Origin: Terriglobia bacterium
GTDB taxonomy: Bacteria > Acidobacteriota > Terriglobia > Bryobacterales > Bryobacteraceae
DNA length: 64,000 nt
Assembly: GCA_025350105.1 (NCBI GenBank)
Contig: JANXYJ010000172.1
Location: 1 to 64,000 of the forward strand
Reading direction: 5' to 3'
Shown piece by piece: positions 23,255 to 32,905 of the stretch; within the stretch, counting starts at the first letter, position 1, and each line of letters begins with the position of its first letter. The notes beneath the pieces are model-generated. The model worked only from the letters and a program-made list of their open reading frames with translations, was not told the DNA's origin and ran no database searches. A program made the position numbers and the translations under genes.

Positions 23255-26170
23255 CTAATTCAAGAACAGGAATTCGTTGGAGCTGAGAACTGCCCAGCAC
23301 AGCGCCTGCAGCGGTGTTTCCGTTTTCTTGGCTTTGATTTTTGGCGCTGCTTCCGCCGGGGCGTCCATAGCGCCGGGCGGGGTCTCCGGCTTCGCGGCGA
23401 ACGCAACCGGTTGCATCACCGTCGCGGCAGTGGTGGCCGATGGCTCAATGTTTTCGTGAAGCAGGGCAACCGAGGCACTGAGTTCCTCGGTTGTTGGATC
23501 GCGTTGATAGACGATCTGAAAGACCTTGCGGACTTGCGCGTCGTCGTTTGTTGGAGAAGCGGTTTCCGATTTCACACGCTCCGCCAAGGCTTCTGCTTGC
23601 TTGTGGACGAATTCGTTGTTCAGGAAGAACAAACGTTGCAGGGCCACGTTGGTGGTGTAGCGGCGTTCGGCCGAAAGCGTGGGGAGGGGATAGTCGAACA
23701 GAGTTTGAAACTCGTTCGGAAAGACGCGACTGACAGCGCCGTAGATGCCGCGACGGGTCATCTTCGCGTCCAGTTCCTCGCTGGCACCGCCGATTTTGCT
23801 GGCATCCAATTTAGCGGAAGCGGTGAGCAGGCCGTCCCAGATTCCTTCAGCCTCCAGCCGGCGGCGATTGGCCCGCCAATAATAGCGGTTGTCACCATCT
23901 TTAGCAAGGTTAGGTGCCACCGTAGCTGAACTGAGCTGGAAGGTCTTCGACATCACAATTTCTTTGATCAATTTCTTGGACGACATGCCTTCGTCGATAA
24001 ACTTCGTCGTCAGATATTCGAGCAAAGCCGGGTTGGTGGGGCGGTCTCCAGCAAAACCGAAGTTATTGGGCGTGTCGACGATGCCGGTTCCCATAGCCCA
24101 TTTCCAGATGCGATTCACGAACACGCGCTGCGCAATGGGTTGCTTCACGACATCTTCTGCGAATTCCAAACGGCCGCTGCCTTGCGCGTAGGGCTTCTGA
24201 TCGGTACTAAGAATTTGCAGAAACGCACGCGGTGCGTCATCGCCGAACGCGTAAGGATTGCCGCGGAGGAAGATTTTGAGATCCGACGGCTGCTTGTTGT
24301 CCGCCAAGCCGGCGGCGATGGGGTACTCCGGCGGCATGGCTTTCTTAGAGGCTTCGATGTCGGCCTTGCTGCGGTCTATATAAGACGCCATATCGGGGCT
24401 CAGGCGGCGCTGCAGGGCCCAATCGGTGAACTTGAATAGACCTGGGCGCTTTTCGTCTTCCGCATTCTCGTTGATGGGACTGTCGGAGAGATCCTTTTCA
24501 AACATGTCGCGCCACAAATAGCTGGCTTCGCGATCCATGCCCTTCAGGTCGATTTGATGTTGAATCAGTTTACGCTTGATGCCGTTGGGCAGAGGATCGA
24601 ACTGTTCGTTGGGATCCTTCATCTTGGCCAACTGCTCTTCGTTTTCGATCTTCAGTTTGGCGTGTTCTTTGTCGACTTCGACGGCTTTGTCAAAGAATTT
24701 TTTGGCGAGGGTTTTGGCCTGATCGGCGTCACCGCCGCTGGCCACCATCTGTTGCCAGGGAACCAGGAAGCTATAGTTGGCGGGCTTTTTCTTCAGGAAC
24801 TTGGTCCAGCGATCAAGCAGTTCCGGATCCAGCTTGTACTTCTCTGCGATGCCAGCAACCGTGGCATGTTTTTCGGATCCCACGCGCCAAGCACCCACCA
24901 TGTAGTCCTCGGTTTGGGAAAACAACACCTGCGCCTGCAATTCGGATAGCTTCTCCTGGAATTCTTTGAACTTCTTTTCTTTTTCTTCCAGCTCTTTCTT
25001 TTTTGCGTCGTAAGCTTCCATTTCAGCCTTGGGCACCAGCGGATAAGCGTGGTAGCTGGTACTGGCGAACATGCCGGCCATGCGGTAGTAGTCTTTTTGC
25101 GGGATGGGATCGTACTTGTGATCGTGGCAGCGGGCGCAACCAACGGTCAGTCCCAGCAGAGCTTTTGAAGTGGCGTCCACTTTGTCGTGCCATTCGTCGG
25201 CACGTTCCTGCGCGGGTGGGCTATCGTTCATCTGCCACATGCCGAGGCCGTTCAGGCCCAGGCCGGGGATCATTTTGTCACGGACTTTTTCGTCCATTTG
25301 ATCGCCAGCCAGCTGGGCTTTGACGAAAACGTCGTAGGGCATGTCGTTGTTGAAGGAATTGATTACCCAATCGCGATAGGTGTAGGCGAATTTGTATTTC
25401 TCCTTGTGCATGTCCTTTTGCGCGATGCGGTAATCGTCTTCGGCGTAGCGCACGACGTCCAGCCAGTGACGGGCCCACATTTCACCGAAGTGCTGAGACG
25501 CTAGCAGCTTGTCGACGGCTTTTTCGTATGCATTGGGGGATTTATCGGCTTCAAAAGCCTTCACTTCTTCATAAGTAGGCGGCAGGCCAGTTAGGACGTA
25601 ATTGACCCGACGCAACAACGTCCGGCGATCGGCCACCGCCGTCGGCTTCATGCCTTCGTTTTCGAGCTTGGCAAGCACAAACCTGTCAACGTTCGTCGCG
25701 GGCCAGGCGGCGTCCTTCACTTTGGGCGTTTCCGGCTTGGCCAAAGGTTGGAAGGACCAGAACTTCTTCTGCTCCGGGCGGATCACGTAGCCCTTCGCGT
25801 CCGCTACTTTAATTTCCGCGGGCCAGACCGCGCCGTCCTTCACCCAGTTGGCGATGTCGTCCACTTGCGCCGTGGTCAAGTGCCCGTTCTTCGGCATCTT
25901 GATTTCTGTGGTTTGGCGGATGGCCGTCACCAGCATGCTTTTTTCGGGAGCGCCGGGCACCACGGCTGGACCGGACTTGCCTCCTTTCAAAAGACCGTCC
26001 AGCGAATCCAGCCGCAATCCGCCCATCTGGGAATTGGTGTGACAGGCAAAACAATTCTGTGCCAGCACGGGCCGGATGCGGTTCTCGAAGAAGTCTCTCT
26101 GTTCTTGTGTAGGCGTCTGTCCGTAAAGCGAAATCGATAGTAATGGGATCCCAAGCAGAAGATGTTTCAT
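23255..26170 (-). CDS. DUF1549/DUF1553 Planctomycete-type cytochrome c protein
   Basis: A 971-residue exported protein with start at ATG 26170, preceded by GAGAGGA at good spacing. After a signal peptide (about 1-18) comes a PSCyt1 heme segment NCFACHTNSQMGGLRLDS (CxxCH). DUF1549 follows, with WPATNVDRFVLAKLENEG, LTGLPPTYEEVKAFEAD and a second CxxCH, VGCARCHDHKYDPI. Central coiled coils are rich in Lys/Glu. DUF1553 holds RVFVNRIWKWAMGTGIV, TPNNFGFAGDRPTNPALL and LEAEGIWDGLLTASAKLD. Predicted periplasmic and redox active. It is the second gene of the TonB-receptor cluster. Confidence 0.92.
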   Translation of the reverse strand: MKHLLLGIPLLSISLYGQTPTQEQRDFFENRIRPVLAQNCFACHTNSQMGGLRLDSLDGLLKGGKSGPAVVPGAPEKSMLVTAIRQTTEIKMPKNGHLTTAQVDDIANWVKDGAVWPAEIKVADAKGYVIRPEQKKFWSFQPLAKPETPKVKDAAWPATNVDRFVLAKLENEGMKPTAVADRRTLLRRVNYVLTGLPPTYEEVKAFEADKSPNAYEKAVDKLLASQHFGEMWARHWLDVVRYAEDDYRIAQKDMHKEKYKFAYTYRDWVINSFNNDMPYDVFVKAQLAGDQMDEKVRDKMIPGLGLNGLGMWQMNDSPPAQERADEWHDKVDATSKALLGLTVGCARCHDHKYDPIPQKDYYRMAGMFASTSYHAYPLVPKAEMEAYDAKKKELEEKEKKFKEFQEKLSELQAQVLFSQTEDYMVGAWRVGSEKHATVAGIAEKYKLDPELLDRWTKFLKKKPANYSFLVPWQQMVASGGDADQAKTLAKKFFDKAVEVDKEHAKLKIENEEQLAKMKDPNEQFDPLPNGIKRKLIQHQIDLKGMDREASYLWRDMFEKDLSDSPINENAEDEKRPGLFKFTDWALQRRLSPDMASYIDRSKADIEASKKAMPPEYPIAAGLADNKQPSDLKIFLRGNPYAFGDDAPRAFLQILSTDQKPYAQGSGRLEFAEDVVKQPIAQRVFVNRIWKWAMGTGIVDTPNNFGFAGDRPTNPALLEYLTTKFIDEGMSSKKLIKEIVMSKTFQLSSATVAPNLAKDGDNRYYWRANRRRLEAEGIWDGLLTASAKLDASKIGGASEELDAKMTRRGIYGAVSRVFPNEFQTLFDYPLPTLSAERRYTTNVALQRLFFLNNEFVHKQAEALAERVKSETASPTNDDAQVRKVFQIVYQRDPTTEELSASVALLHENIEPSATTAATVMQPVAFAAKPETPPGAMDAPAEAAPKIKAKKTETPLQALCWAVLSSNEFLFLN

Positions 26171-26251
26171 ATTCCTCTCTCTTTCTTGTGTCTCCACCGC
26201 AACAGAGCGGGGAGCGGAACAGACTTGGTTCCGCTTGGGTTATGGCCGTTT

Positions 26252-29200
26252 CTAAAATTCGTAACGCAAGCCGAACTGCATGACGCGTGGACTAGCGGCT
26301 TGCGTATATTCACCGAACGTCGACGGACTGGACGCATCCACCGAAGGGTTGGAGAAGTTGGCATGATTGAAGGCGTTGAAGGCCTCACCCCGCAGCTGGA
26401 TTCGTTGTCCTTCAAACGGAAGCCGGAAAGACTTGGCCACCGAGAGATCGAAGTTGATGGAGCCAGCCAAGCGGGTTGCCGCACGGGCACCCACCGAACC
26501 GGCATACATCGGCAGCCAGTTGGCCGCCGCAGCGGAGGGACTGGAGAAGATTCCGGGGTTGCCTTTGCTGTCAATCCCGTTGCTGGAATCAAACGATGGA
26601 TTGATGGGATACGCAATGGCGCCAAACGAAAAGTTAGTGGGCCAGACGCCGCCATAGAAAATGGAGGTTGGCAGTCCAGAATGGTAGCGGGCGATGGTGG
26701 AAATCTGCCAGCCACCCACCAGTTCGTCCATCAACCAGCCGCTGTTCTTCAGCATCATCTTGCCTTTGCCAAACGGCAACTCATAGAGGAAGTTGGCGTT
26801 GATGTTATGGCGGGCATCGAAGTCCGACGAGCCGCGGAAGGCCTTGTTGTCATATGGATTCAGCATGAGACCGCCATAGGCGCCGCGTCCGGACTCCGCT
26901 CCGCCGCCCCGATCGATGGAATGCGAAAGCGTGTAGTTGAAATCAAACGCGAAACCCTTGGTTAAAGCATGGCGTAGCGTAACCGTCCCGCTGTTGAACA
27001 TGGAAGCGCCGTTGTTGGTCCAGGCGTTCAGGCTGCTTTGCTGAGGGGCGTAAAACGTCCAGCAACCCGTGGAGCTGATACAGTTGGGGAACGATTTGCC
27101 GTTGACGCTTTTCAGGCGATCAGCTTGATTGAGTGCGTCAGTGTCACTCATACCGTTGCTCATCAGCAGGTAAAGATAGTTGGCGGAGGTGGTGCCGGGA
27201 AAATACAGGTTCTTGATCCCGCTGAAATATTTTTCCGCAAAGGCGTTGGTGGGAACCAACCCGGGGTTGGCCGCAACCTGCTTAGAGACGCTGGCGGTGG
27301 CGCCAATATTGTTTCCCGAGAGCTGCAGGTAGGTGTTGCGCATGGACTTTTCGAGATCCGCCAGGGTGGTCCCGCTGGCAGGATCCTTGAAGTTCCAATT
27401 CACGCCGCCGATGTCACTTTGAATCAGTAGTGAATGCGCGAAGCGGCCCTGGTAGCCGACCTCAAGAGTCATTCCGCCTTTGAGTGGGCGCGCGGTGGAA
27501 GCGTTCAACACATAGGCATACGGTGTTTTGAGATTGGAATTGATTCCCACATAAGTGCAGCACACCGCCGCCACGTTGGGCGGAGTGAAGGGGAAGGTGT
27601 GAGTGGAAGCCGCCGGAAGTGACGGAAAGGCGCCGTTATACCGATTCGCGGTCGTGAAGTTGAAGGAGCCCAGAATGTCGTTCTCCGTCAAACCAAAGGA
27701 GTTGGCCGTGTCATACTGCACGGCCATGTCGGAACCAAAACGGTCGTAAGCAAGTGAGCCGCCTACGCGGAGCACACCGCCTTTACCCAGAATCTTACCG
27801 GCCAGGCTAGCGTCGTCTTTAGGGCTGTACGCCAGAGCCAACCGCGGAGCAAAATTCTTGTTGTTACGAGCAAACCAGCTGTCCTTGCCGTTGGAGGGCC
27901 CGTTGAAATCGTAGGAGACAACCGGGGTTGACTGGAAGGACGGAATGCCGGCATTGGCGCCAGCAACCCGCGCCGCCCAGTAATCCTGCAGACCCAAGGT
28001 TGGTGCCACCTGAAGACCGTTGGTCTCCCAAGGCGGGCTGTTGTTTTCATAGCGCAGACCAACGGTGACCGTCAGGCCGGGCCGGACGCGCCAGCTGTCC
28101 GATACGTAAAAGCCGTATTCATTACTGGCGAAATTGCGGACGGCGGGCGCTCCGATGGACAGAGCCTTGCCGTCATGTCCGTAGATGTAGTTGATGGAAC
28201 CGCTGGAAATAAGCCCCAGCAAGTCGCCACCGGCACCGACCACGGCTTGACTGTTTTGCATCGTAGAATTGCCACCAGCACCGGCCAAATAGGATTGCAC
28301 CGATGCCAGCCAGTCTGTCCCCAAGCCCGTGAGATTGCCGCGGCCAAATGAATAGCTGGGCCAGGAGTTCGTGAAATTGCTATAGCCGTTGCGGACAAAC
28401 CGGATATTCGTTCCTGCAGTGATGGTGTGCGCACCTTTGGTCCACGTCAGATCGTCGTTCCAGTTATAAGTTGGCGCGATGCGCACGTAGCCGCGCGTAG
28501 TGTAGCCTTGCAGGGGATCAATACTATCGATACTGAATGCGGTCCCCGTGGGGCCGGTTTGATTAAGGCCAATGCGAGTCAATCCAAATGACGCGACATT
28601 CACCAGTGAAGGCGTGATCACGCCGGTATACAGAACCGAAATTCCGCGGCTGTTATTAAGCTGAGTATTGTTGATGGGCTGGCCGGGATAGGATTGGGGA
28701 TTCAGCGTTTCACTATTTCCAGCCAGGCTGCCGCGAACCGAAAGCGTATGACGCCCCGCCGGATCGATGTGGAAATCCATCTTGCCGACGTAAGCATTGT
28801 AGGTGAGATTTTGCGGAGCATTGAAACGGAAGCCCGAGAAATTCAAGCCGGAGTCATAGCCGGTGGAGGCGTCATTGCCCTGCTGGAATTGATTCAGGTA
28901 GGTGAGCATGGCCGGGCTGACGCCGATGTGAAGGGGATCGATCGCCTTTAGGTCCGCCGGGCTCAGCGTGGTGATCTGTCCGTTGGTGTTGGCGAATAGC
29001 AGAGAGCCCTGGCGCATGCTGGCCGTGGGCACGTGAGCCAATTGCGTATTGGCACTGCGATCCAGGCGGCGTTCGTAGTTGAAGAAGAAGAACGCGCGGT
29101 CCTTCTTAATGGGGCCGCCAGTTGAGAATCCAAACTGGTTGCGGTTCAGCGGCTGACGGGCTACGCCCGAACGATTATTGAACCAGTCATTTGCGGAGAA

Positions 29201-30064
29201 GAACGTGTTGCGGTTGAACTCGTAGGCCGACCCGTGAAGCCGGTTGGTGCCACTCTTCGTAATCAGCGTTACTTGACCGCCCGAGCTGCGGCCCTGTTCG
29301 GCTCCCTCACCGCCGACGGTGACGCGAAACTCCTGCACCGAATCCAGTGGCACGGGTAGGGCCGCATTAAAGCCGGCCTTGCGATCGATGCCATTTCCAT
29401 TCAAGCCGGGCAATGCCGTTTTGGTGCTGGTGCCCAGGCCACCCAGGCCGGAGTTCTGATTGTCGTTGGCATCCACGCCGTCAAGCGTAACGTTGTTCTG
29501 ATCGCGCCGGGAACCCAGCACCTCGCCGGTCTGCGTCACGCCCGGTTGCAGACTGAGAAGCTCCACAACGTTGCGTGTCTGCAGCGGAAGTTGGCGGACT
29601 TGCGTTTGCGTAAAGGCATTACCAATGGCGGCGTCCACGGTGTTGAGGGTTGCCACCTCGGCCTCGACGTTCACACTTTGATTGACCGAGGCAACCTCTA
29701 GCGCGATATTTAAAGTGGCTGGCGTATTCACCGCTAAGCGGACGTTTTGTTGCGTGGCGACCGAAAAGCCGGGCTTTTCAATGGAAATCCTATAGGTGCC
29801 GGGCGGAACCTGAACGAACTGGTAGCTGCCGGTCCCATCGGAGACGACGCTCCGCGAGAATCCGGTTTCCGAACTCTGCAGGGTCACGCTGGCGGAATCG
29901 ATGGAGGCACCCTGAGGGTCGCTGACTACGCCCCGCAGGGATGAGGTTGCTTGGCCCCAAGCCGCAATGGCACTGACTAAAACAGCCAGAGTGACGAATA
30001 AGGTTGATCGGATCGTTTGCGCAAGAAGCGAACGACGAAGATTCGAGCACGAATAATTAGACAT
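26252..30064 (-). CDS. Oar-type TonB-dependent receptor with N-terminal carboxypeptidase-regulatory-like domain
   Basis: A 1270-residue outer membrane receptor of the type expanded in Acidobacteriota. A signal peptide (about 1-40) precedes a CarboxypepD_reg-like/CNA-B domain (SSLRGVVSDPQGASIDSASV, then YQFVQVPPGTYRISIEKPGF). The plug follows, with QVRQLPLQTRNVVELLSLQP and GQVTLITKSGTNRLHGSAYE, then a long beta-barrel ending in MQFGLRYEF with terminal aromatic. It probably imports large saccharides or peptides; which one is unknown. AGGAG lies ten bases before the ATG chosen, and a GTG two codons earlier is an alternative. It heads the cluster with the cytochrome, DUF1501 and metallo-beta-lactamase genes. 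Confidence 0.9.
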   Translation of the reverse strand: MSNYSCSNLRRSLLAQTIRSTLFVTLAVLVSAIAAWGQATSSLRGVVSDPQGASIDSASVTLQSSETGFSRSVVSDGTGSYQFVQVPPGTYRISIEKPGFSVATQQNVRLAVNTPATLNIALEVASVNQSVNVEAEVATLNTVDAAIGNAFTQTQVRQLPLQTRNVVELLSLQPGVTQTGEVLGSRRDQNNVTLDGVDANDNQNSGLGGLGTSTKTALPGLNGNGIDRKAGFNAALPVPLDSVQEFRVTVGGEGAEQGRSSGGQVTLITKSGTNRLHGSAYEFNRNTFFSANDWFNNRSGVARQPLNRNQFGFSTGGPIKKDRAFFFFNYERRLDRSANTQLAHVPTASMRQGSLLFANTNGQITTLSPADLKAIDPLHIGVSPAMLTYLNQFQQGNDASTGYDSGLNFSGFRFNAPQNLTYNAYVGKMDFHIDPAGRHTLSVRGSLAGNSETLNPQSYPGQPINNTQLNNSRGISVLYTGVITPSLVNVASFGLTRIGLNQTGPTGTAFSIDSIDPLQGYTTRGYVRIAPTYNWNDDLTWTKGAHTITAGTNIRFVRNGYSNFTNSWPSYSFGRGNLTGLGTDWLASVQSYLAGAGGNSTMQNSQAVVGAGGDLLGLISSGSINYIYGHDGKALSIGAPAVRNFASNEYGFYVSDSWRVRPGLTVTVGLRYENNSPPWETNGLQVAPTLGLQDYWAARVAGANAGIPSFQSTPVVSYDFNGPSNGKDSWFARNNKNFAPRLALAYSPKDDASLAGKILGKGGVLRVGGSLAYDRFGSDMAVQYDTANSFGLTENDILGSFNFTTANRYNGAFPSLPAASTHTFPFTPPNVAAVCCTYVGINSNLKTPYAYVLNASTARPLKGGMTLEVGYQGRFAHSLLIQSDIGGVNWNFKDPASGTTLADLEKSMRNTYLQLSGNNIGATASVSKQVAANPGLVPTNAFAEKYFSGIKNLYFPGTTSANYLYLLMSNGMSDTDALNQADRLKSVNGKSFPNCISSTGCWTFYAPQQSSLNAWTNNGASMFNSGTVTLRHALTKGFAFDFNYTLSHSIDRGGGAESGRGAYGGLMLNPYDNKAFRGSSDFDARHNINANFLYELPFGKGKMMLKNSGWLMDELVGGWQISTIARYHSGLPTSIFYGGVWPTNFSFGAIAYPINPSFDSSNGIDSKGNPGIFSSPSAAAANWLPMYAGSVGARAATRLAGSINFDLSVAKSFRLPFEGQRIQLRGEAFNAFNHANFSNPSVDASSPSTFGEYTQAASPRVMQFGLRYEF

Positions 30065-30070
30065 AAGCAC

Positions 30071-30459
30071 AAGACTCCTGATCTGAAGTTTTGAATTTTC
30101 AAAGTCTTGGGCGAGCAGAGCCCGTTACGTGAGACAAGCGTGGTTGCGCCTGAGGTGTAAGGCTTCCAGGATTAAAGGGATGAAGAATGACTGCAGCGCA
30201 GGCACACGACCAACCTTCCATGCCGGAAGCTCGTCGCGCTGACTGAGCGCATATTGCGACCGCTGGGCCGCCAGAGAAACTACAGGGGAGAAAAACAGCT
30301 ACAACAGAGTGTTTCTAGGATCATAGCACGGCCACCAACGCAAATCAACATTTTTTTTGGGATTGCTGGCTGGCGCGGGTACTGGGTGGAATCCCTCTTG
30401 GACACTACCGGCCAGCGCGAGCGGCAGCATTTCCTGTATACTTTGATTCGGTTGGCGCT
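30071..30459. other. Divergent intergenic region (TonB receptor / HEFYH protein)
   Basis: About 389 bases holding the presumed promoters of both neighbours. A run of eight Ts lies at about 30350-30358. No small gene, riboswitch or repeat stands out apart from the -10 element at 30437. Confidence 0.45.
30437..30442 (+). promoter_or_regulatory. Putative -10 element (TATACT) for the HEFYH gene
   Basis: TATACT is followed 17 bases later by the ATG at 30460. The same hexamer at the same distance precedes the cupin gene at 52291, and both are followed by a TGATTCG-like string. No good -35 box is visible. The 5' leader would be only about 11 bases. Confidence 0.4.
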
Positions 30460-31152
30460 ATGTTCGCGCATCTTACGGCACTGTTTTGCCTCTTCGCTGT
30501 TACCCTGTCCGCGGCTCGGCCGGGCGTAACCAAACCGGATCAAGCCCAACTGGACGTGTATATAAAAGGGGATGCGGGCGGTTTGTCGGCAACGATGGCA
30601 CCGGCGGCCTTCATGGCGATGAAGGGGGAATTGGATTCACTCTTGCAACCGGCGAGCGTTCACGTAGTGATACACGGCGGTGAGTCAACCACCTCGACTG
30701 AATACACCGGTTACCTAAGGCAGGTGGTGGTTCAAGTGGATTTCCGTGGCACCTGTCAACCGGCGGCAGCGGACCAGCGCGAACCATTGATTCGGACCGC
30801 GATACCATTGGCGTCCACCGATGTGGCGAATGGCCAGGTGCTGCCTTTTAGTTGGGTGGACTGCTCAGCGGTCAATCGATTCGTGGGGCCCTGGCTCGCA
30901 AAACTCAGTGATTCCGGCCGGGCACCCGCCTACGGACGAGCGTTGGCCCGCTTACTGGCGCATGAGTTCTACCACGTGCTGACCCACAGTGAGTCGCATC
31001 AAGAAACTGGAGTTGCCAAGCCGCGGTTTTCCGCCGAGGAACTCTTGGCGAATCACTTCGTGTTTGACGCAGCAGCTATCTCGAAGCTGCTGCCGCAGCA
31101 GGCTCCTTTGGAATCTTTCGAGTTGGATAACATTCTTGTTGGCGGCCGCTAG
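30460..31152 (+). CDS. Exported putative zinc metalloprotease-like protein (HEFYH motif)
   Basis: A 230-residue protein with a signal peptide (about 1-19). The late segment ALARLLAHEFYHVLTHSESH carries an HExxH zinc motif. A downstream Glu-rich stretch (FSAEELLANHF) could supply the third ligand. Two Cys (in FRGTCQP and WVDCSAVN) could form a disulfide. Early parts (YIKGDAGGLSATMAP) match no family I know. Similar HEFYH proteins occur in other Acidobacteriota; none that I know has a proven substrate. It converges on the ABC ATPase gene with a 5-base gap. Confidence 0.75.
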   Translation: MFAHLTALFCLFAVTLSAARPGVTKPDQAQLDVYIKGDAGGLSATMAPAAFMAMKGELDSLLQPASVHVVIHGGESTTSTEYTGYLRQVVVQVDFRGTCQPAAADQREPLIRTAIPLASTDVANGQVLPFSWVDCSAVNRFVGPWLAKLSDSGRAPAYGRALARLLAHEFYHVLTHSESHQETGVAKPRFSAEELLANHFVFDAAAISKLLPQQAPLESFELDNILVGGR

Positions 31153-31157
31153 ATTTC

Positions 31158-32024
31158 TCATCCGGCCCGTCGAATTCCGCTGGCCCCGATGTTCACATTT
31201 TGGATGTTCACATTTTGGATGATCTCAGTTGGGATGATCTCATTCTGCGAAGCGGCCTCTAATCGAGTGATCAGGCGTGGGATTTCTTCTTCCCTGCACG
31301 GCGAAGGAACAGGAAGATCCAGTGCCACGCATGAGCCTTCGCCGGGGCGCTGAGCCGTCTTTGCCAAGACAATCACTCGCGTGGCTAGGCGCAAAGCTTC
31401 ATCCGTGTTGTGCGTGACGAAGATCACCGTAGTCCCGGTGTCGCGCCACAGTTCACGAAGCAGCCGTTGCATATCGGGGCGAGTTCCGGGATCCAACGCG
31501 CTGAAGGCTTCATCCATAAGGAGAATGCGCGGTTTGGTCATCAGCGATTGCGCAATGGCCACGCGCTGCTGCATGCCTCCGGAAAGTTGATGTGGGTATT
31601 TGGCGCCATCGGATTCCTGCAGACCGATGCGCTGGAGATAGCCCAGCGCCTCGGATCGAAACTGGCGGCGGCGCTGGCGGCCGCGCCCAATCAGGCGCGA
31701 GAGGAAATTCGCATCATGAACTTCCGCGCCAAAGGTAATGTTGTCCAGAACCGTTTTGTCCGGAAACAAGGAGTATCTTTGCGGTACATAACCGCAGGTG
31801 GCGTCCGGGCGAGTGTGCCTGCGCCCTTCTATTCTCACTTCACCAAGCAACGGCTGTTCCGAACCCAGGACCAGGCGTAGCAAGGTAGATTTGCCGCACC
31901 CGGTTTGGCCCAGCAGGCAAACGAATTCGCCCTGGCCGATTCGCAGATCGACACCGCGCAAGATGGTGCGAGGGGGTGTGCCGTAGGCGACCTGAACCGA
32001 ATCGATCTCAATTTGCGTGGGCAT
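31158..32024 (-). CDS. ABC importer ATP-binding subunit of the urea/guanidine locus (SsuB/TauB-like)
   Basis: The ATPase of the nitrate/sulfonate/taurine-type importer encoded with the urea-carboxylase genes. Walker A LLGQTGCGKSTLLRLVL, signature LSGGMQQRVAIAQSLM, Walker B ILLMDEAFSALDPGTR and the switch His in FVTHNTDEAL are intact. About 288 residues. The C-terminal 20 residues before the last ten are a 5-residue repeat (NEIIP, TEIIQ, NVNIQ, NVNIG) created by four 15-base tandem units, not part of the normal family. The ATG at 32024 overlaps the permease stop by one base (TGATG); a GTG one codon earlier is possible. Confidence 0.9.
   Translation of the reverse strand: MPTQIEIDSVQVAYGTPPRTILRGVDLRIGQGEFVCLLGQTGCGKSTLLRLVLGSEQPLLGEVRIEGRRHTRPDATCGYVPQRYSLFPDKTVLDNITFGAEVHDANFLSRLIGRGRQRRRQFRSEALGYLQRIGLQESDGAKYPHQLSGGMQQRVAIAQSLMTKPRILLMDEAFSALDPGTRPDMQRLLRELWRDTGTTVIFVTHNTDEALRLATRVIVLAKTAQRPGEGSCVALDLPVPSPCREEEIPRLITRLEAASQNEIIPTEIIQNVNIQNVNIGASGIRRAG
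31188..31247. repeat. Four 15-bp tandem units at the 3' end of the ATPase gene
   Basis: Units 31188-31202 and 31203-31217 are identical; 31218-31232 and 31233-31247 form a second, related pair. All are in frame and add repeats to the C-terminus of the ATPase. Confidence 0.85.
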
Positions 32025-32905
32025 CACCCGGCTCCGCCTTCCCGCAGCCCACCTTCTTCAAACCAGGGATGCAACCGCCGATTCAGCAGGCGCATGCTCA
32101 GATCGACCAGGAACAGGAGCAACGCCGTCCACAACACGTACGGGATGATCAAATCCATGCCCATGTGGCGGCGCAGAAGCGCGATGCGGTAAGCCAGTCC
32201 ATCGGTCGAGGCGATCATTTCTCCGGCGAACAGGAATAGCATGACAGCCTTCAAATTCAGCCGGATGCTATTCAACACGCGGGGCCAAATTTGTTTTAGC
32301 ACAACGCGATACGCGACATCGAAATCGCTCGCGCCAAGGGTAAACGCTTTGACGATTTGTTCGCCGGGAACGCCGCGGGTGAGATTGAACGTATCCAGAA
32401 TGATGGTGGGCGCGACACCCACCACGATCAGCATGATTTTGGAAAGCTCATCAATGCCGAAAACGATAAACAAAATGGGCAGAAGCGAAAGCGCCACGAT
32501 TTTATCGAAAAACAAAACAAAGCGCAGAAACAAGGCGCCCACGTAAGGAAACAGGCCCATATGCAAGCCCAGCATCACAGCAGGAAGCAGCAATGCCATG
32601 CTGTAGAAGAAGCGCAGACCGGAAGCTTTCGTATCTTTCCACAACATGCTGCGGCTGAGCCGCGTTACCCAGGAGGCGCCTTCGGGCAGAGCTTCGTCGT
32701 CCTCAGCTGGCGACAGTACCGCCTTGGTCATGCCGGTGACCATTTGCGCGACGGTAGGAGTGACGCGTTCTTCGGGATTATCGCGGTGCCGTGCCGCGGC
32801 CGTGATCAGATACGCGACAAGGCCAGCGGCAAACAGGAACCAGGACAACGTCACCGTCACGCTTTTCCCTGGCTTGGCGTGGATGGAAGTGATACCAGGC
32901 GTCAC
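32024..32905 (-). CDS. ABC importer permease of the urea/guanidine locus
   Basis: A 293-residue inner membrane subunit with about six membrane segments and the binding-protein-dependent EAA-like loop TLGASDFDVAYRVVLKQIWPRVL. It resembles SsuC/TauC permeases. An unusual N-terminal region (about 30-95) with one membrane helix and a charged stretch (RHRDNPEERVTPTVAQMVTG) precedes the core, as seen in the versions linked to urea carboxylase. GTG start at 32905; it overlaps the binding-protein stop and the ATPase start by 4 and 1 bases. Confidence 0.88.
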   Translation of the reverse strand: MTPGITSIHAKPGKSVTVTLSWFLFAAGLVAYLITAAARHRDNPEERVTPTVAQMVTGMTKAVLSPAEDDEALPEGASWVTRLSRSMLWKDTKASGLRFFYSMALLLPAVMLGLHMGLFPYVGALFLRFVLFFDKIVALSLLPILFIVFGIDELSKIMLIVVGVAPTIILDTFNLTRGVPGEQIVKAFTLGASDFDVAYRVVLKQIWPRVLNSIRLNLKAVMLFLFAGEMIASTDGLAYRIALLRRHMGMDLIIPYVLWTALLLFLVDLSMRLLNRRLHPWFEEGGLREGGAG

